Assembly: GCA_965201045.1 (NCBI GenBank)
Contig: OZ241746.1
Coordinates: forward strand, 3,100,001 to 3,164,000
Direction of reading: 5' to 3'
Length of the DNA stretch: 64,000 bases
Source: JAPORK01 sp026710285
GTDB taxonomy: Bacteria; Pseudomonadota; Gammaproteobacteria; Pseudomonadales; Endozoicomonadaceae
Below, in pieces: positions 54,076 through 64,000 of this stretch (position 1 is the stretch's first letter; each line of letters opens with the position of its first letter). Below the pieces are notes generated by a model. It made no database searches, was not told the DNA's origin, and worked only from the letters and a program-made list of their open reading frames with translations. Position numbers and translations under genes: made by a program.

Positions 54076-57000
54076 TTAAACCATTGATTGCCTTAAATGC
54101 ATATAACCATAAATATGCAAATATTTTGGATCAGGATTAGGAAAGAATAGTTTTAGCTCATTGCTTTTAGCTATTTCAGTGCCTATACTTCCGTCGGGAT
54201 AAAACATAAAAACTTTCCAGTTGCAAACACAGTGATGCGCTGATAAAATTTTCTGGACTACGGTTATATGATTATAACCAATGGCAACTGAATACTGATT
54301 TGTCCGAATAAGACAAGTAAAATCTATCTTGTCATAAAATCCAATATTCAATCGGCTAGCACCTTTTTTTACCGAATCTAATATAGTTGCTAAAATAAAA
54401 AAATAAGGGTCTTCTTTCGAATACTTCACTACTCTATATACATTCTGACTTCTTATACGTAAAAAAATTTCCAAGTTTTCAACACTCAATTGTGCTTTTG
54501 CAATATGATATGCTACCAATATAGTACCTGTGTCGCATGCTATATTATCTGAAAATGGTGAAGCACATAAAAGCTTCCATGTTCGTTCAAGAGAATTTTT
54601 ATCATTTAAATTTAGATAACCCATTCCATTATATGAAACATAATCAGATGATATTCTTAAGAACGCACTTACCGAACAGGAAGGCTCAGGAATAGAAGAA
54701 GTAATATTTGCTGATGACGAAAAAAACTCCTGATTAAAAAGAAGGCTTTCCTCGTTCAGTTCAGGAAAAGTACTATTTTGTTCTGCTGATTTTAATGAAA
54801 GCATCTTCAGAGGGGTACATACTTTAATGGTATCTGCACCAACAGTTTCTTCTGTAAAGAAAGGTACACAACTCATTGCTCCCGCAGCAATAGTAACAAC
54901 TGTTTCTGCCATACCGATAATTTTTCCGGCAATATTAAGCCCTTTATTAGCAGGTATTGCTGCCGCTACAACCGGAACGCTGCCAACAGCGGCAGTACCT
55001 GCCACCACACCTGCCAGAGCAGCACTACCTGCGCCGGCGACAGCGGCTCCCAGCGTGGCAACGGTACATCCTGCTTGCAATACAGCAGCAGTAATATTAG
55101 CCCAGCGCTGGTGTAGTGCACCCAATCCCATTGTGCTCATATAACCTGTCCATTTAAAAACCTCTCCCAGCCACCGGGGACTGTTACCAGACGGGTCAGT
55201 GTTCATAATAGGGTTATTACTGCCAAAAGCGTAACCATCCCCCGCCGGATCTTCACTGAGAAAATAGCGTCCGACCGGATTATACGTCCGGTTACCTGCA
55301 CCTAAAAATTGCCAGCCTGTAGCAGCATCTGTGCGTTCACCATCAAATCCCTGTAAAGTTTTCTGATACAGTGGAAATATTTTCAATGCTTTATGCCATA
55401 CCATGCCATAAGGGCTGTAAATATTGTACTGCTCAAATTGATAATGATTATTGTTATTTTTTCTTAAAATACCAGACACATCACCTTTATAGCTGTTTTC
55501 ATAATATTCACTAATTATTCCATCTGTAGTTTTTGCTACACCGAGATAACCTGTAATATGTTTATCTTGTTCCGGGCTAATAATTTTTTCATTTATGAGT
55601 ATATTGTCACAGTAAATAAGATAACTAATACCGTATACATTTTTTTCCATTACTTTCTGTCCACTGCCATCATAACTGTAATCACTCTGTTTTCCTGTTG
55701 ATGAAATGACCCTGATGACTTTATGTAGTACATTATAATTTATATGATTATTTTGTCCGTCTACTGTCATATTACCAACATTGTCATATGTCAAGTGTTG
55801 TTTAACAGGTTTATTTTTATTCCAGGCAGTACTAATGCTTTGAATACGTAAAGGTACTGATGTATCAGTATATCTGTAACGGGTCACTTTACTAATTGTC
55901 TGCTGCTGTTCTAAAGACTGTAATCTTTCCCTAACGGTGGCGAGTCGATTGAGTGATGTGAAAGTATAATTCTGGTAAATAATAGTTGGTGCCTGTGTCA
56001 GTTTTGAACCCGTTAAGGATGTATCGTGTGGACATAAAGGCAAACCGGAAGAACCCTGACATTGCATGCTAACCAGATTATCCAGTACATCATATTGATA
56101 ATGTTGAATACCGATCTGCTCTTTTTCTGCTCTTTGGCTGAGCAAAATAATATTATCACTGATATCATAAGTTATCTTCCATTGTGATATCAGCTGTTTA
56201 TTCAGGGTATCGGTTATCTTATCTTTATATTCCCATGAATCATAGTGAAATATGCGGTACATGCCACTACCATAATTAATCTGTTTTATGCGGGAGAAAT
56301 GATCATAAGCAAACAAAGACAACATTTCAATATGGCTGTTTTGGTATGGATGATAAGTAATACGAGAAACACGTCCCAGCCAGTCATACCAGATGTGTGT
56401 TTTGTTACCAGAAATATCTGTAGCACTTACAGTACGTCGGTTACTATCATACTGCCACTGCAATTGATAATCAGGATAATTATTTTTTCCGCTAAAGATT
56501 AACTGCCTGGTTAGTCCGTCATCACTATAGAAATAAGTCTTGATACCGGTAATATCCGTTTTCTTGTGTATTTTTAAAGTAACAGGATCATAATCAATAT
56601 GAAACTGTTGTTTATTATCTATTGACTGACTAACAGGAAGGTTTAATTGATTATACTGCCAGGAAAAAACATGCTGGTTCGGTGTGGTAATCGTAGCCAT
56701 CTGTCCGTCAGCTGTATAAGTATAAATAGTATGCTTTCCATCTTCTCCTGCATGCCAGATCAGCTGCCCTGCCCTGTTATAACCAGCAGATGATAACAGA
56801 TAATGTCCTCCTGATACAGGATATATCCACGACTGTATACTCTGTCCTGTCAGATTATATACCGAGTGTATCCGGTTTCCGGCAGAATCCACAGTATCAG
56901 TTAACCGTCCCAGTGAATCATAATATTGTTTGGAAATTCTTCCAGCCGGATCCTGTGCTGTAATTTGTCGTCCAAATCCATCATAGGTGGTTAAAGATAT

Positions 57001-59625
57001 CCGTGCTTCAGGATTTTTATCACTGTTAAGACAGAGTGATTTTACTGAAAATAACGGAGCATTAGTGGCTGGTAATATCCACTGTTTAATCGGTTTACTG
57101 AGTACATTTGCCAGTGACACCGAGACAACAGAGCGTTCACCCCGCATACTTTTCTGAAAACTGATCACACATCTGTCTCTGTCATTGTAATATATAACAT
57201 TAGTTCTGCCATCAGGTAAACAAATCCGGATAACTCTGCCTGTATCATCATAATCCTGCGTGGTATCACGTACTGTTATGTGTCCTGATGCATCTATAAT
57301 ATAACTACTCTGTCTAGCAATACGTCCATATTGATCATAATCTGTTTTTTGTGTCGGCCACCAGAATCCAGGCTGTTGTTTTCCTGTTTTATCAATAGCC
57401 TCAGTAAAACTTGTTAGTATTCTTCCGACACTGTCAAAAAAAATTTTTTGCTGTAGTCCATTCACAGCAGTAATTAATACCTGATTAAGTTTTTTAGATA
57501 TCGTATAGCTATAATGAGTATTGGCAGCAAAATCAGTCCCGGCAGCACGCTCTGCCCTTACCAGTCGGTCCCAGAAATCATAGTAATAACGATCACTGTC
57601 TTTTTTTTCTGCATCGGTTATTTCCAGTACCTGGTTAGTAAACAGACTGGTTGTAGTGTAAGATGAAAAAAGACGTTTATTCCCAGATAACTCAATAGCA
57701 CTATAAGTGGTTTTATTGTTACTATCCGGACTTTTTATATAATAATAATCTTTAATCACAACATCAGATGAATTGGTTTCATTTAGCTGACCCGTTAGCA
57801 TTACCTGCTTTAATAAGCCGTAAGTTAACAGATCTTCAGTACTCTGATAATAATGATGTATTGCTGTTATCTGCTGATCACCAGACTGTTCTGTTTGATG
57901 ATCCAGTACAGAGAGATAACCTTTACCATTGTAGTTATGCTCTCTTCGATAGTAGTTTCGGGTTATTACAGGTGGTAACAGTGCTGTACCGATTCCGGTA
58001 TCAGCAGGATACAGTGTAGTAGATTCAGTTAGTGTAGCAAAAGGCCACTCTTCTGAAACCGCGGGACAGGCAGTATTACCGTTAGAGGGACAGTAATGGT
58101 TAACCGTTATACGTCCATAGATATCTTTTTGTCTGATAACTCTTCCCTGTTCATCATAATAGGTGGTCACTGTAGTGATAGCAGGTGTATCTGTTGTATT
58201 TCCAAAGACCCGGGTTATTATTTTTAAGGGTAGACTGTAGGTAACAGGCAAATTAGCAAAAGAGCTGTGCGCACAACCATCACGTATGTCTGTACGACAA
58301 AAAAAGTAGTGTACTGATGACAGAACGCATTCAGTTCGATCACTAACCTGCTGTTCATCTGTCATCAGATGGTATTTGTTGTAAGTACGAATTTCCCGTA
58401 CAAGACCGTTATCCTGTTCTGTTTGATACGTATAACTGACTGGTGCTTCAAACAATCTGTCTTTCCGTGAATTGTTTGTAGTATTTATCCCTGCATTAAA
58501 ACCAAGATAATTATGTTCATTCATATTGGTCTTACCATACCGATAATGACTGATCATCATTGGTTGACCAAAGCCCGGATCTGCTGTTTCTTTAACAACA
58601 GCGCATAAAGCATGTACGGATACTAATAAAGTATAATTTACAGGAATTTTTATTTCATCACTGCAATTATAAGTAATCCGGTTTTTTAATCCGGTCGGAT
58701 AATCAATACCCGTCATAAAATGTTGCAGATAATAAAAATAAATACCATGCTCAGTATGATGATTAAATAAAGGTAATGTAATACTGTGTATTTCACTGTT
58801 TTTTTTGTGGATTAATAGGCTAACTGGTTGACCATAACTCCCCTGACTAATAACCGATATATTATTATTTATTCTGTGTAGTTTAATAATATGCCCTGTA
58901 TCATCTCTTACTGATTGCAGCAAATGAGTACCGGATATATAGCTGAAATGAACATTCCACCCATCCTGTTGTTCCAGGCAAATTTCATAACCTTCATGGT
59001 TTAGTATTTCCCGCAAACCATTGGCATAGGTGATTACAAAATGTGTACTGATGTCTCCCTGAATAAGCATATCATGAAGCTTATGGTACATTGGCTGCCA
59101 GTGGTGGTTAAATTGTTTTTTTAAATAAAAATTTTGTCCCAACGATGTGGTTAGCTGATGTGTAACCGGATTGAAATGAGTCAGATTCCAGCTCCATCCA
59201 TTTCCTAATCCGTCCGGGTTGGCTAAAGTGTTACTATTATAATTGATGTTAAGATTAATATCAGGACCGTGCCCTAAATTACTGAGCATACTTCCTGTTT
59301 TCACCCATGCACTAAGCGTACCTGTACGTGGATCAACAGTCGTTCCCCATGATTTTTTAAAATTAAATGCATTTGACCAGGGTGTTGATTTATCAGATGC
59401 TGAATAGGCAGTTATACGCCTTTTTTCTTTTGTATTTAATGTAAACCCGTTATAATTTCTATTGGTCTTTTTATTATAAGAATTATAAAGGTAGTCAGTA
59501 TACCTGGTTGTTAACCTTTTTTTTTCCACATCAGCCACTATACAAAACAGATTTCCTGTATAACACATCAACTTTAGTGCTAACAAAAAAAAATAAATAT
59601 ATTTTTGCTTATAATGTGTTAGCAT
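54076..59625 (-). CDS. Exported Rhs-repeat protein 5
   Basis: 1849 residues from the ATG at 59625. This start is chosen over an in-frame upstream ATG (59667) because GAAAGGCAG sits at ribosome-site distance and the hydrophobic signal (YKQKYIYFFLLALKLMCYTG) then follows at once. The N-terminal region has WSNAFNFKKSWGTTVDPRTG and GLGNGWSWNLTHFNP; YD repeats follow, with the core ending at Asn1481 (RTDAATGWQFLGAG, EDPAGDGYAFGSNNPIMN). The 368-residue tail first has an Ala/Gly-rich hydrophobic stretch (AGCTVATLGAAVAGAG), PANKGLNI, and a second hydrophobic stretch. It ends in a domain more distant from Rhs 1-4 but alignable: LNLNDKNSLERTWKLL, ACDTGTILVAYHIAKAQLS, LEIFLRIR, and WKVFMFYPDGSIG. It is clearly the sister of Rhs 6. 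Confidence 0.92.
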   Translation of the reverse strand: MLTHYKQKYIYFFLLALKLMCYTGNLFCIVADVEKKRLTTRYTDYLYNSYNKKTNRNYNGFTLNTKEKRRITAYSASDKSTPWSNAFNFKKSWGTTVDPRTGTLSAWVKTGSMLSNLGHGPDINLNINYNSNTLANPDGLGNGWSWNLTHFNPVTHQLTTSLGQNFYLKKQFNHHWQPMYHKLHDMLIQGDISTHFVITYANGLREILNHEGYEICLEQQDGWNVHFSYISGTHLLQSVRDDTGHIIKLHRINNNISVISQGSYGQPVSLLIHKKNSEIHSITLPLFNHHTEHGIYFYYLQHFMTGIDYPTGLKNRITYNCSDEIKIPVNYTLLVSVHALCAVVKETADPGFGQPMMISHYRYGKTNMNEHNYLGFNAGINTTNNSRKDRLFEAPVSYTYQTEQDNGLVREIRTYNKYHLMTDEQQVSDRTECVLSSVHYFFCRTDIRDGCAHSSFANLPVTYSLPLKIITRVFGNTTDTPAITTVTTYYDEQGRVIRQKDIYGRITVNHYCPSNGNTACPAVSEEWPFATLTESTTLYPADTGIGTALLPPVITRNYYRREHNYNGKGYLSVLDHQTEQSGDQQITAIHHYYQSTEDLLTYGLLKQVMLTGQLNETNSSDVVIKDYYYIKSPDSNNKTTYSAIELSGNKRLFSSYTTTSLFTNQVLEITDAEKKDSDRYYYDFWDRLVRAERAAGTDFAANTHYSYTISKKLNQVLITAVNGLQQKIFFDSVGRILTSFTEAIDKTGKQQPGFWWPTQKTDYDQYGRIARQSSYIIDASGHITVRDTTQDYDDTGRVIRICLPDGRTNVIYYNDRDRCVISFQKSMRGERSVVSVSLANVLSKPIKQWILPATNAPLFSVKSLCLNSDKNPEARISLTTYDGFGRQITAQDPAGRISKQYYDSLGRLTDTVDSAGNRIHSVYNLTGQSIQSWIYPVSGGHYLLSSAGYNRAGQLIWHAGEDGKHTIYTYTADGQMATITTPNQHVFSWQYNQLNLPVSQSIDNKQQFHIDYDPVTLKIHKKTDITGIKTYFYSDDGLTRQLIFSGKNNYPDYQLQWQYDSNRRTVSATDISGNKTHIWYDWLGRVSRITYHPYQNSHIEMLSLFAYDHFSRIKQINYGSGMYRIFHYDSWEYKDKITDTLNKQLISQWKITYDISDNIILLSQRAEKEQIGIQHYQYDVLDNLVSMQCQGSSGLPLCPHDTSLTGSKLTQAPTIIYQNYTFTSLNRLATVRERLQSLEQQQTISKVTRYRYTDTSVPLRIQSISTAWNKNKPVKQHLTYDNVGNMTVDGQNNHINYNVLHKVIRVISSTGKQSDYSYDGSGQKVMEKNVYGISYLIYCDNILINEKIISPEQDKHITGYLGVAKTTDGIISEYYENSYKGDVSGILRKNNNNHYQFEQYNIYSPYGMVWHKALKIFPLYQKTLQGFDGERTDAATGWQFLGAGNRTYNPVGRYFLSEDPAGDGYAFGSNNPIMNTDPSGNSPRWLGEVFKWTGYMSTMGLGALHQRWANITAAVLQAGCTVATLGAAVAGAGSAALAGVVAGTAAVGSVPVVAAAIPANKGLNIAGKIIGMAETVVTIAAGAMSCVPFFTEETVGADTIKVCTPLKMLSLKSAEQNSTFPELNEESLLFNQEFFSSSANITSSIPEPSCSVSAFLRISSDYVSYNGMGYLNLNDKNSLERTWKLLCASPFSDNIACDTGTILVAYHIAKAQLSVENLEIFLRIRSQNVYRVVKYSKEDPYFFILATILDSVKKGASRLNIGFYDKIDFTCLIRTNQYSVAIGYNHITVVQKILSAHHCVCNWKVFMFYPDGSIGTEIAKSNELKLFFPNPDPKYLHIYGYMHLRQSMV

Positions 59626-60013
59626 TTTTCTGCCTTTCAATAAACATAAGGTTTCTTTTATTAACAATAAGAAAAGAGATATAATAATAACTGAAGGTTG
59701 TTAGAAAGTTTCTACCGGATTCAGAGGTAAAGCTGATTTCTGGCTTGCACTGTAAACAGCTATATTACGCGGAAGCAGATTATTTCAGATTTACTATTTA
59801 TTTTATACTTGACTTTTATTTTTACGTATCATATCGGATGATGAATACTCTCCCTATTCGAAAAACTACTACTAAACATGTGATGTTTTTAAGTGCATGT
59901 ATCCATAAAAAAGCAAGTTTCTTATATCATTTTTGAGTAGAAAAATAGACTCATTCTACTCTTTATTTATCAAGTGGAATAACTACCAATACCTTATCAG
60001 GATTGGGCTACGA
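59626..60013. other. Spacer between Rhs 5 and Rhs 6
   Basis: 388 AT-rich bases with no supported ORF on either strand. It holds the Rhs 5 leader. No immunity-gene candidate or strong hairpin was seen. Confidence 0.4.
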
Positions 60014-63000
60014 TCATAAATTGGATGATTTTAATCGTAGATAACCATAAAACTGGAATTTTTTTGTAACGGGATTAGGTAGTATTCGACTTAGCTCTTT
60101 AGTAAGAAGTGTCTGGACACCTATGCTTCCATCAGAATAAAACACATAGGCTTTCCACATATTTTCATGCACATATATTGAGTTAAACTTTTGTATTAAG
60201 GTCATATGATTAGAGCCAATGATTACTGTATAGTAATCAATTAAAGTTATAAAATTCAGTTTATTTCCATCATAACATCCCCAATTTAAAAAAGTATCGT
60301 GACACTTTACCGGATTAAAAATAGCTGTTAAAGCAGATATGTAATCATTATTGAATGACAGATCTACATTATTACCATAACAATAGTTTCTTGTATATAA
60401 AAAAGCTTCCAGCATTTCAACCCTAAGAGATGTTTTTGTAACATGATATGCTAATAAAATAGTACCGGTATCACACTCAACATTACTTGCAAATGGTGAA
60501 ACACATAAAAACTTCCATGTTCGTTCAAGCGCATTGTGTGTATTTAAGTTTAAATAACCAGTACCCTGACATTCATAATAATCAAATGACATTTTTAAAA
60601 ATGCACTCACACAAGTATCAGGCTCAGGAAGAGGGGGAGCCAAACCCACCGTTGATGCAAAATATCCCATATTAGAAATAAGATTTTCTTCTTCCAATTC
60701 TGGCATAGTACTATTCGGTTGTGACAATTTTGATGAAAGCATCCTCAGAGGAATGCGTATTTTAACGCTGCCTGTCTCAATCGCTTCCTCTTCGGCAACA
60801 AAAGGTGTAAGGCTAATTGCTGCTGCTGCAACGGAAACCACCATTTCTGCCATACCGATAATTTTTCCTGCGATATTAAGCCCCTTATTAGCAGGTATTG
60901 CTGCTGCTACAATCGGAACGCTGCCAACAGCCACAGTACCTGCCACCACACCTGCCAACGCAGCACTGCCTGCACCGGCAACAGCAGCTCCCAGGGTGGC
61001 AACGGTACATCCTGCCTGCATAACAGCTGCGGTAATATTGACCCAGCGCTGGTGTAGTGCACCCAATCCCATTGTGCTGATATAATCTGTCCATTTAAAA
61101 ACTTCTCCCAGCCACCGGGGGCTGTTGCCGGACGGATCAGTATTCATTATCGGATTATTACTACCAAAAGCGTAACCATCACCTACTGGATCTTCACTAA
61201 GGAAATAGCGCTGACCTGGATTATACGTTCGGTTGCCTGCACCTAAAAACTGCCACCCTGTAGCAGCATCTGTTCGTTCACCACCAAACCCCTGTAAAGT
61301 TTGTTGATATAAGGGACGTATTTTTAATTTTTTATGCCATACCATACCATAAGGACTATAAATATTGCGTTGCTGAAATTGATACTGATCAACGTTATTT
61401 TTTCTTAAAATACCAGACACATCACCCTTATAGCTATTTTCATAATATTCACTGATCATTCCATCTGTAGTTTTAGCTACACCAAGGTAACCGTTAATAT
61501 GTGTATCCTGCTCCGGACTGGTCATTCTTTCATTTATGAGTGTGCCATCACAGTAAAAAAGATAACTGATACCATACCGGCTTTTTTCCATTATTTCCTG
61601 TCCACTGCCATCATAACTGTAATCACTCTGATTTCCTGTTAATGAAATAACCCGGGTAACCTGATTAAGTGTATTATAAGTTATATGATTATTTTGTGCG
61701 TCCACTGTCATGTTACCAACATTATCATAGGTAAAATTCTGTGTAACCGTTTGCTTTTTACTCCATCTGGTACTAATACTTTGCAGACGCAAAGGTACTG
61801 ATTTATCAGTATATCTGTAATGGATTACTTTTCTAATTGTCTTTTGTCGTACAGTCTGTAGTGTTTCCAGAACACTTGCAAGTCGGTTGAGTGGTGTAAA
61901 TGTATAATTTTGGCGGGTAATAACTGGTGCCTGTATCAGTTGTGATCCGGCAATCAATGTATCATGTGGGCATAAAGGTAAACCAAATGAACCCTCGCAC
62001 TGCATATTGACCAGGTTATTCATCACATCATAGTGATAATGCTGAATACCTGTTTGTTTCTCTTCTGCTTTTTGACTTAGCATGATGATGTTATTATTAA
62101 TATCATAAGTCATTTGCCATTGTGATATCAGCTGTTTTCTAAGGGTATCTGTTATCTTATCTTTGTGTCCCCATAAATCATAGTAAAATATGCGCTGCAT
62201 ACCACTTCCATAATTGATCTGTTTTATGCGGGAAAAATCATCATAAGCAAACGAAGACAGTATTTCAGTATGGTTATTTTGATAGGGATAATAAGTAATA
62301 CGGGCAACACGTCCCAACTGATCATACTGAATACGTGTGCTGCTACCGGAAATATCTGTAGAACTGACAATTCGCCGGTTATTATCATATTGCCACTGTA
62401 ACTTATAATCATGATAATTGTTGTTTCCATTAAAGATTAACTGTTTAGTTAGTCCATCATCACTATAAAAATAAGTTTTTATACCTGTTATATCAGTTTT
62501 TTTCTGTATTCTGAGAGTAATTGCATCATAATTAATATACGATTGTTGCTTATTGTCTATTGACTGACTAATAGGAAGATTTAACTGATTATATTGCCAG
62601 CAAAAAATATGTTGGTTTGGTGTGGTAATCGTAGCAATCTGTCCATCGGGTGTATAAGTATAAACAGTATGCTTTCCGTCTTCTCCTGCATGCCAGATCA
62701 GCTGCCCTGCCCGGTTATAACCAGCAGATGATAATAGATAATGCTCTCCTGATACAGGATACACCCACGACTGTATAGTTTGTCCTGTGAGATTATATAC
62801 TGAGTGTGTGCGGTTTCCTGAAGGATCGATGATATCAGTTAGTCGCCCCATTGAATCATAATATTGTTTAACAATTCTTCCTTCTGGATCCTGTTCTTTA
62901 ATCTGGCGCCCAAATCCATCATAGGTGACCAAAGAGATCCGGGCTTCAGATTGTTTATCACTATTAAGACAGAATGATTTTACTGAAGATGACAGCGTAT

Positions 63001-64000
63001 TAGTGGCAGGTAATATCCACTGTTTGATGGGTTTACTGAGTACATTTGCTCGTGACACTGAGATAACAGCGTGTTCACCCTGTCTATTTTGCTGGTAACT
63101 TATCACACATCTGTCACTGTCGTCATAATGCATAATATTCATTCTTCCATCAGGTAGATGCATTCGGACCGCTCTGCCTGTATCATCGTACTCCCATGTA
63201 GTATCAAGTGTTTCTGGATGTCCTGATTTATCGACAATATAGCTACTCTGTCTTTCAATATCTCCATACTGATCATAGTGAAATTTTTGTACTGGCCACC
63301 AGCGTCCAGGTCGTTGGTTTCCTGCTTTATCAATAGCTTCAGTAAAACTTTTTAAGGCTCTTCCGGAGCTGTCAAAAATAATTTTTTTCTGCAATCCATT
63401 CACAGCAGTAATTAATACCTGATTGTGGTTTTTAGATATCGTATAGCTATAATAAGTACTGGCAGTAAAATTAGTACCAACAGCACGCTCTGTTCTTACA
63501 AGCCGATCCCAAGGATCATAGCGATAACGATTCTTGTCTTTTTTTTCTGCATCGCTGACCATTAATACCTGATTAGTAAACAGGCTGGTTGTAATATAAG
63601 ATGAAAAAAGACGTTTACTCTCAGATAATTCAACAGCACTATAAGTGGTTTTAGTAGAATTATCCGGACTTTTTATATAATAATAATCTTTGATAACAGC
63701 ATCATGTGAGTTAGTTTCATTTAGTTGACCGGTCATGACAATCTGTTTTAATAAACCATAAGTCAGAAGATCTTCAGTATTTTGATAATAATAACGGGTT
63801 GTTGTTATCTGCTGATTACCAGACTGCGCTGTTTGATGATCCAGTACAGCAATATAACCTTTACCATTGTGATCAATCTCCTTTCGATAATAATTCCGGG
63901 TGATTACAGGTAATAATGGACTTGTTTTGATTCCGCTGTCAGCAGGATATTGTACCGTAAATTTATTCAGTGTAGTAAAAGGCCATTCTGTTGAAGCAGC
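60014..64000 (-). CDS. Exported Rhs-repeat protein 6 (5' part outside window)
   Basis: 1328 residues are visible and the frame is open to the window edge, without a stop in the last 88 codons (which read SPLLPVITRNYYRKEIDH and so on, like Rhs 5). The missing part should be about 520 residues including the signal. YD repeats run throughout. The core reads RTDAATGWQFLGAG, GQRYFLSEDPVGDGYAFG, NNPIMNTDPSGN. The tail opens with the same Ala/Gly-rich hydrophobic stretch and PANKGLNI as Rhs 5, then diverges (LNLNTHNALERTWKFL, ECDTGTILLAYHVTKTSLR, WKAYVFYSDGSIG). DNA identity with Rhs 5 is highest over the core and first hydrophobic segment, which suggests recent duplication or conversion. Confidence 0.92.
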   Translation of the reverse strand, partial: AASTEWPFTTLNKFTVQYPADSGIKTSPLLPVITRNYYRKEIDHNGKGYIAVLDHQTAQSGNQQITTTRYYYQNTEDLLTYGLLKQIVMTGQLNETNSHDAVIKDYYYIKSPDNSTKTTYSAVELSESKRLFSSYITTSLFTNQVLMVSDAEKKDKNRYRYDPWDRLVRTERAVGTNFTASTYYSYTISKNHNQVLITAVNGLQKKIIFDSSGRALKSFTEAIDKAGNQRPGRWWPVQKFHYDQYGDIERQSSYIVDKSGHPETLDTTWEYDDTGRAVRMHLPDGRMNIMHYDDSDRCVISYQQNRQGEHAVISVSRANVLSKPIKQWILPATNTLSSSVKSFCLNSDKQSEARISLVTYDGFGRQIKEQDPEGRIVKQYYDSMGRLTDIIDPSGNRTHSVYNLTGQTIQSWVYPVSGEHYLLSSAGYNRAGQLIWHAGEDGKHTVYTYTPDGQIATITTPNQHIFCWQYNQLNLPISQSIDNKQQSYINYDAITLRIQKKTDITGIKTYFYSDDGLTKQLIFNGNNNYHDYKLQWQYDNNRRIVSSTDISGSSTRIQYDQLGRVARITYYPYQNNHTEILSSFAYDDFSRIKQINYGSGMQRIFYYDLWGHKDKITDTLRKQLISQWQMTYDINNNIIMLSQKAEEKQTGIQHYHYDVMNNLVNMQCEGSFGLPLCPHDTLIAGSQLIQAPVITRQNYTFTPLNRLASVLETLQTVRQKTIRKVIHYRYTDKSVPLRLQSISTRWSKKQTVTQNFTYDNVGNMTVDAQNNHITYNTLNQVTRVISLTGNQSDYSYDGSGQEIMEKSRYGISYLFYCDGTLINERMTSPEQDTHINGYLGVAKTTDGMISEYYENSYKGDVSGILRKNNVDQYQFQQRNIYSPYGMVWHKKLKIRPLYQQTLQGFGGERTDAATGWQFLGAGNRTYNPGQRYFLSEDPVGDGYAFGSNNPIMNTDPSGNSPRWLGEVFKWTDYISTMGLGALHQRWVNITAAVMQAGCTVATLGAAVAGAGSAALAGVVAGTVAVGSVPIVAAAIPANKGLNIAGKIIGMAEMVVSVAAAAISLTPFVAEEEAIETGSVKIRIPLRMLSSKLSQPNSTMPELEEENLISNMGYFASTVGLAPPLPEPDTCVSAFLKMSFDYYECQGTGYLNLNTHNALERTWKFLCVSPFASNVECDTGTILLAYHVTKTSLRVEMLEAFLYTRNYCYGNNVDLSFNNDYISALTAIFNPVKCHDTFLNWGCYDGNKLNFITLIDYYTVIIGSNHMTLIQKFNSIYVHENMWKAYVFYSDGSIGVQTLLTKELSRILPNPVTKKFQFYGYLRLKSSNL

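Noticed and set aside
54827..55144. 105-codon Ala/Pro/Thr-rich ORF opposite Rhs 5 (and its twin opposite Rhs 6 at 60753-61085)
   Set aside because: Mirror reading of the Ala/Gly-rich hydrophobic segment of Rhs 5 and 6. Its conservation follows from the Rhs frame, not from a separate gene.
59745..59936. 63-codon + strand ORF between Rhs 5 and Rhs 6, checked as an immunity gene
   Set aside because: No ribosome site, and no counterpart in the other Rhs spacers.
1..64000. CRISPR arrays, tRNA and rRNA genes
   Set aside because: I looked for regularly spaced direct repeats, T-loop signatures with acceptor stems and rRNA landmarks, and found none that I could support by eye.

Overview
The window is an AT-rich stretch of a Gram-negative bacterial chromosome, most likely from a gammaproteobacterium. 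The evidence is a RecC of the enterobacterial type, a FabI very close to the E. coli enzyme, a Tus-family replication terminator protein, a heptosyltransferase II for LPS core and a BvgS/EvgS-like hybrid kinase. The heavy load of insertion sequences and decaying remnants, the many secreted orphan proteins and the giant Rhs proteins suggest a host-associated or intracellular lifestyle. That last point is inference, and I do not name a genus.

Layout. 1-6.4 kb: 3' half of recC, a convergent exported orphan protein and two small cytosolic orphan genes. 6.4-11.2 kb: a 1591-residue hybrid sensor kinase with no response-regulator gene beside it. 11.6-13.5 kb: a small secreted protein and fabI. 13.5-24.2 kb: a rearranged block in which fabI and tus are separated by Rhs gene 1, a group II intron and an IS4-family element, and each end of the block carries a remnant of the gene that is intact at the other end. 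24.3-27.3 kb: a transposon graveyard with an intact ISAs1 element, an IS1380 remnant and an IS630 remnant split by a MITE at a TA site. 27.3-31.9 kb, minus strand: waaF, a second member of the exported orphan family, a MITE related to the IS4 element, and a gtrA-gtrB pair. 32.4-35.1 kb: three small secreted proteins. 36.2-64 kb: five Rhs genes, three in tandem on + and two in tandem on -, the last running off the window.

The main novelty candidate is the set of six Rhs-repeat proteins of about 1850 residues. Each complete one starts with a Sec-type signal segment. All carry the conserved Rhs core motif, followed by a hydrophobic region with a shared PxNKGLNI motif and a tail of about 190 residues. 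The tails diverge strongly but look homologous across all six, unlike the unrelated swapped tips of classical Rhs toxins. No immunity-like ORF sits between them. Three further secreted-protein families each have two copies in the window: 1745-3313 with 28657-30042; 11604-12239 with 34407-35066; 32399-32899 with 33340-33864. Together with the Rhs array this looks like an expanded repertoire of exported, perhaps host-directed, proteins. Repeats flank or separate many of these genes. No tRNA, rRNA or CRISPR array was recognised.
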